Source: Lachnospiraceae bacterium
GTDB taxonomy: Bacteria > Bacillota > Clostridia > Lachnospirales > Lachnospiraceae
Length of the DNA stretch: 64,000 bases
NCBI GenBank assembly: GCA_017508825.1
Contig: JAFWRC010000182.1
Coordinates: forward strand, 1 to 64,000
Direction: 5' to 3'
Shown: positions 60,773 to 64,000 of the stretch, piece by piece
Numbering within the stretch: position 1 is the stretch's first letter
Layout of the letters: each line of letters opens with the position of its first letter
Notes under the pieces: generated by a model
What the model was told of the DNA's origin: nothing
Seen by the model: the letters and a program-made list of their open reading frames with translations, nothing else
Databases searched by the model: none
Position numbers and translations under genes: made by a program

Positions 60773-62125
60773 GTGGTAGCACAAGTTTTGGCTGTCAGCA
60801 TTTTCGTGCTGATGTTTATCCTGATCGTAACAGATAAGATCGAACGTCATCTGGTATCTATGGGATGCGGTATCCTGATGCTGGTTGCAGTGTTCGGGAT
60901 CTGTCTGCACAGCGGTTCGACGATCTGGGAGATCATCAACCTGCGGGAGATCGCAACGGGGGCGTTCTGGTATGCAAAAGGGGAAGGCGAGAGCGCATCG
61001 GCCGGTGTCAACTGGGCGACGATCATCTTTATCGCCGGCATGATGGTCATGGTGGAAGGCATGGGACATGCCGGATTTTTCCGCTGGCTCTGCCTGAAAA
61101 TCGCAAAGATGGTGAAATACCGCGCGATACCGATCCTGATCTCATTTATGGTGATCTCATTTGTGCTTTCCATGTTTATCGACAGTATCACGGTCATCCT
61201 GTTCCTGGCAGCGGTGACCGTAGAACTGGGGGGATTGCTGAAATTTTCACCCGTGCCGCTGATCCTGGCGGAAGTTTTCTGCGCCAATCTCGGTGGTTCC
61301 GCGACCATGTGCGGGGATCCGCCAAACATCATCATCGGAACATCTCTCGGGTATTCTTTCGCGGACTTTGTAGCGAATACCGGTGTGATCGCTTTTATTT
61401 CCTTCTTTGTAACACTTTTCTATTTTTATATGAGTTTTCGTAAAAAGCTGGTACAGAAAGAGGACGGCGGAAAAGAGAAAAGCTATCCGGAGCCGTCGAG
61501 TGCCATTCAGAGTAAAAAAGCATTTTCCATCAGCTGCGTGATCTTCGGACTTGCGGTAGTATTGCTGGTAACACACGCGATGACCGGACTTACGGTGGCG
61601 ACTATCGGTACCGGGATCGCGGTCATTACGCTGCTGACTGCCGGAAAAGATGCTGTTATGCTGTTGAAGAAAGTGGATTACAAGACATTGCTGTTCTTTA
61701 CCGGCCTGTTTATGGTGGTGGGGGGCCTGGAAAAAACAGGAATCTTGGAACTGATCGCAGGTGGTATTGAGAGCATCAGCGGTGATGACTCCAAACTGAT
61801 GATCGCGATCATCCTGTGGATCTCTGCGATCGCCAGCGCATTCGTGGATAATATCCCGTTTGCAGCAACAATGATCCCCGTGATCCGTTCGCTTGCAGCG
61901 GCCAGCGGTATCGATCTGCCGATCCTGGCATGGACTCTGGCTCTGGGCACGGATATCGGCGGCTCTGCTACACCCATCGGCGCATCGGCCAATGTCGTAG
62001 GTATTGCCATCGCGGCACAGAACGGTCATATGATCGGCTGGGGAAAATATTGTAAACATCTGGTAGCGATCACGATTATCGTCTTGCTGATCGGTATGGG
62101 TGTGGTATACTTAAGATATCTTTAA
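60773..62125 (+). CDS. ArsB/NhaD-type (SLC13-like) membrane transporter
   Basis: This 450-residue protein has 11-12 membrane segments. It contains the paired family motifs SFVLSMFIDSITVILFLAAV with ANLGGSATMCGDPPNIIIG, and ASAFVDNIPFAATMIP with DIGGSATPIGASANVVG. These inverted-repeat hairpins define the ion transporter superfamily (ArsB, NhaD, citrate/sulfate carriers). The substrate cannot be fixed; Na+/H+ exchange or an anion is possible. I start at GTG 60773, preceded by GGGAGG at 9 nt. Confidence 0.85.
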   Translation: MVAQVLAVSIFVLMFILIVTDKIERHLVSMGCGILMLVAVFGICLHSGSTIWEIINLREIATGAFWYAKGEGESASAGVNWATIIFIAGMMVMVEGMGHAGFFRWLCLKIAKMVKYRAIPILISFMVISFVLSMFIDSITVILFLAAVTVELGGLLKFSPVPLILAEVFCANLGGSATMCGDPPNIIIGTSLGYSFADFVANTGVIAFISFFVTLFYFYMSFRKKLVQKEDGGKEKSYPEPSSAIQSKKAFSISCVIFGLAVVLLVTHAMTGLTVATIGTGIAVITLLTAGKDAVMLLKKVDYKTLLFFTGLFMVVGGLEKTGILELIAGGIESISGDDSKLMIAIILWISAIASAFVDNIPFAATMIPVIRSLAAASGIDLPILAWTLALGTDIGGSATPIGASANVVGIAIAAQNGHMIGWGKYCKHLVAITIIVLLIGMGVVYLRYL

Positions 62126-62154
62126 AATATCATATGGGAACAGGGGGTAACAGC

Positions 62155-62769
62155 ATGGAAAAAAAGAAAATGGAAAAGCAGATCATTATTGCTTTGGGCA
62201 GGGAGTTTGGCAGCGGCGGACATGAGGCGGCGGAGTCCCTGGCGCAGAAGTACGGGATCCAGTTTCTGGACCACAAGCTGCTGGAAGCCATTTCAAACGA
62301 GAAAAATGTAGATATCCTGGATCTGCAGAGATACGATGAAAAACCGCGCAATCCGCTTCTGACCAGAACGGTGGCGGGATATACCAGTTCTCTGGAAGAG
62401 ACGGTGGCGAAGCTGCAGTTTGATTATATCCGCAAACTAGCGGAGCAGGGGGAATCGTTTGTCATCGTGGGGCGCTGCGGAGAGTATATCTTAAGGAAGC
62501 ATCCGGCGATGGTCTCCATCTTTGTGCTGGGCAATAAAACAACCAAGTGCAAACGTATCATGGAAAAGTATAACCTGTCCGAAGAGGAAGCGCTGCGTCT
62601 GATGAAGCGCAAGGATGCCACACGAAAGAGTTATCATAATTATTACTGCGACGGCAAATGGGGCGATTCCAGAAACTATGATCTGTGCATCAACAGCAGC
62701 AATCTGGGCGTGGAAGGCGTGGCAGGCATCATCGACGATCTGATCCGGCGCCGTGAAGGAATGATCTGA
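62155..62769 (+). CDS. Cytidylate kinase-like protein
   Basis: This 204-residue protein matches the cytidylate-kinase-like family (IIIALGREFGSGGHEAAESLAQKYG, VIVGRCGEYIL, RKDATRKSYHNYYCDGKWG). The P-loop is the family form GREFGSGG, not the classic Walker A. True CMP kinases are distinct, so the nucleotide substrate is uncertain. ATG 62155 follows GGGGGTAACAGC, 29 bp after the transporter gene. Confidence 0.82.
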   Translation: MEKKKMEKQIIIALGREFGSGGHEAAESLAQKYGIQFLDHKLLEAISNEKNVDILDLQRYDEKPRNPLLTRTVAGYTSSLEETVAKLQFDYIRKLAEQGESFVIVGRCGEYILRKHPAMVSIFVLGNKTTKCKRIMEKYNLSEEEALRLMKRKDATRKSYHNYYCDGKWGDSRNYDLCINSSNLGVEGVAGIIDDLIRRREGMI

Positions 62770-62792
62770 AAAAAGGTGTAAAGAAAAAATAC

Positions 62793-62820
62793 TTGACACC
62801 TGCGAATGATCTGATATAAT
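62793..62820 (+). promoter_or_regulatory. Promoter of ylxM-ffh
   Basis: TTGACA (62793-62798), 16 nt, TATAAT (62815-62820). The start site is expected at about 62826-62828, only a few bases before ATG 62831. Confidence 0.75.
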
Positions 62821-62830
62821 GGCATTTGTT

Positions 62831-63196
62831 ATGGAAAAGATCGTGGAGCAGGGCATATTGTTGGATTTTTACGGACCGTTATTGACCGAGCACCAGCAGG
62901 AGATCTGCAGGGCCGCGGTGTACGAGGATCTGTCTCTTGCCGAGATTGCAGAGCAATACGGCATTACCAGACAGGGAGTGCACGACCTGCTGAAACGATG
63001 TGATCATACGCTTCGGGGATACGAAGAAAAACTCGGACTGATCGAGCAGTACCGGAAGCAGAATGAAGGACTCGAGCAGATCCGGAAGATGATCGGAGAT
63101 GCGATATCGCCTGAAGGTGTTCTGTATATGGATGAGCGCTGTACCGCTGTGCTGATGGAACAGATGGAGCAGCTGACCGGCGCATTGGAGAATTGA
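62831..63196 (+). CDS. ylxM: YlxM, SRP-associated DNA-binding-like protein
   Basis: This 121-residue protein is of the UPF0122/YlxM family, with a sigma-70 region-4-like helix-turn-helix (LSLAEIAEQYGITRQGVHDLLKRC). It occurs next to ffh in most Firmicutes and may modulate the signal recognition particle. An in-frame ATG at 62819 overlaps the -10 box, so 62831 is the more likely start. There is no Shine-Dalgarno, which points to a leaderless or nearly leaderless mRNA. Confidence 0.92.
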   Translation: MEKIVEQGILLDFYGPLLTEHQQEICRAAVYEDLSLAEIAEQYGITRQGVHDLLKRCDHTLRGYEEKLGLIEQYRKQNEGLEQIRKMIGDAISPEGVLYMDERCTAVLMEQMEQLTGALEN

Positions 63197-63199
63197 TCT

Positions 63200-64000
63200 A
63201 TGGCATTTGAAAGCCTGAGCGACAAATTACAGGATATATTTAAAAACCTTCGCGGGAAGGGAAAGATCACGGAAGCTGACCTGAAAGTGGCCATGAAGGA
63301 AGTAAAGATGGCACTTCTGGAAGCAGACGTAAACTTCCGCGTCGTAAAGCAGTTTGTAAAATCCGTGGAAGAACGCGCCATCGGTGAGGAAGTGATCAGC
63401 GGACTCAATCCGGGGCAGATGGTCATCAAGATCGTAAACGAAGAGATGACTGCTCTGATGGGTTCCGAGACAACGGAACTGAAACTGCAGCCGGGACAGT
63501 CTAAGACAGTGATCATGATGTGTGGTCTGCAGGGCGCCGGTAAAACCACGACGACGGCAAAGATCGCCGGAAAACTGAAGCAAAAAGGCAAGAAGCCGCT
63601 GCTGGTAGCCTGCGATATCTATCGCCCGGCCGCGATCGAACAGTTGCAGATCAACGGAAAGAAGCAGGAAGTGGAAGTATTCTCGATGGGTACAGACCAT
63701 AAGCCTGTGGAGATCGCCAAAGAAGCGCTGGCCTATGCGGAAAAAAACGGACATAATGTGATCATTCTCGATACGGCAGGACGTCTGCATATCGATGAAG
63801 ATATGATGCAGGAACTGATCCGCATCAAAGAAAATGTGGAAGTGCATCAGACGCTTCTGGTAGTAGATGCCATGACCGGTCAGGATGCGGTCAATGTGGC
63901 AAAAGAGTTTGATGAAAAGATCGGAGTGACCGGTATCATCTTATCAAAGATGGATGGCGATACCAGAGGCGGTGCGGCACTTTCCGTAAAGGCAGTGACC
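63200..64000 (+). CDS. ffh: Signal recognition particle GTPase Ffh (runs off the window)
   Basis: The first 267 codons of ffh are present. The N-terminal helical bundle (ESLSDKLQDIFKNLRGKGKI) is followed by the GTPase domain with G1 GLQGAGKTTTTAKIA, the DIYRPAAIEQL insertion segment and G3 ILDTAGRLHID. Ffh binds signal sequences on nascent chains and delivers them to FtsY. It begins 3 bp after the ylxM stop. The M domain lies beyond the window. Confidence 0.97.
   Translation, partial: MAFESLSDKLQDIFKNLRGKGKITEADLKVAMKEVKMALLEADVNFRVVKQFVKSVEERAIGEEVISGLNPGQMVIKIVNEEMTALMGSETTELKLQPGQSKTVIMMCGLQGAGKTTTTAKIAGKLKQKGKKPLLVACDIYRPAAIEQLQINGKKQEVEVFSMGTDHKPVEIAKEALAYAEKNGHNVIILDTAGRLHIDEDMMQELIRIKENVEVHQTLLVVDAMTGQDAVNVAKEFDEKIGVTGIILSKMDGDTRGGAALSVKAVT

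Noticed and set aside
1..64000. tRNA or rRNA genes
   Set aside because: None was seen when reading for CCA-ended cloverleafs, T-arm GGTTCGA-type motifs or conserved rRNA segments. A dedicated RNA search was not possible.

Overview
The window is almost entirely one bacterial contig of about 50% GC that looks like a gut or rumen Clostridium-class Firmicute, most likely a Lachnospiraceae-type xylan degrader. The signs are strong AAGGAGG ribosome sites, sigma-A promoters with 17-bp spacers, LplB/YtcP/LplA-type sugar transport, lipoproteins followed by Thr/Glu/Pro-rich linkers, GH115 and GH10 enzymes, and YolD next to a Y-family polymerase. The first ~505 bases are different: very AT-rich and coding for a papain-family cysteine protease of eukaryotic (protist-like) type. 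They join the interior of a bacterial cobQ/cbiP gene, which is best explained as a chimeric read or assembly.

Layout. (a) 0.5-3.5 kb: end of an adenosylcobalamin operon (cobQ/cbiP, cbiC, and a phosphatase-CobA adenosyltransferase fusion). (b) 3.6-13.9 kb: a glucuronoxylan/aldouronate locus with a GntR regulator, two permeases, a binding lipoprotein, an intracellular GH115 alpha-glucuronidase, uxuA and uxuB. (c) 14-22.2 kb: a large hybrid histidine kinase on the minus strand, phosphoglucomutase, a DUF815 AAA ATPase, a small Cys-rich membrane protein and a Bax-inhibitor-1 protein. (d) 22.3-25.5 kb: a sulfur-assimilation unit with a divergent Rrf2 regulator, a 38-codon leader ORF carrying three consecutive Cys codons plus an attenuator, metY-type sulfhydrylase and cysK. 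(e) 25.7-36.3 kb: M13 peptidase lipoprotein, EAL phosphodiesterase, YolD/Y-polymerase pair, DUF2974 hydrolase, ParB-HAD protein and HAD paralogue, GH10 xylanase lipoprotein, and a Pro/Ala-rich zinc-ribbon protein. (f) 36.4-57.1 kb: a molybdenum-formate dehydrogenase island, all on the plus strand except an M50-like protease: fdhD, moeA, mobA-mobB fusion, a molybdopterin-binding protein, moaC, modA, modB, modC, moaA, MOSC-Mog fusion, then a two-gene formate dehydrogenase whose catalytic subunit uses Cys, not Sec. Several unrelated or unknown genes are scattered through it. (g) 57.2-64 kb: a LacI-type sensor protein without DNA-binding or GGDEF domain, a secreted alpha/beta hydrolase, a repeat cluster, an ArsB/NhaD-type transporter, a cytidylate-kinase-like protein, ylxM and the 5' part of ffh.

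How it fits together. The Mo island supplies molybdate uptake (ModABC), cofactor synthesis (MoaA, MoaC, MoeA, Mog), guanylation (MobA/MobB) and sulfuration/insertion (FdhD) for the formate dehydrogenase at its end. MPT synthase (MoaD/MoaE) is not in the window. Near-identical ATGTAA-N4-TTACAT sites precede the promoters upstream of fdhD and of the dehydrogenase genes; the first fits the CcpA cre consensus exactly. Xylan is probably cut outside by the GH10 enzyme, with aldouronates imported and de-glucuronidated inside by GH115. Glucuronate isomerase is not in the window.

The most interesting regulatory element is the metY-cysK leader. Its three tandem Cys codons lie just before a 10-nt segment perfectly complementary to the 5' arm of a downstream terminator, and an Rrf2 operator overlaps the promoter.
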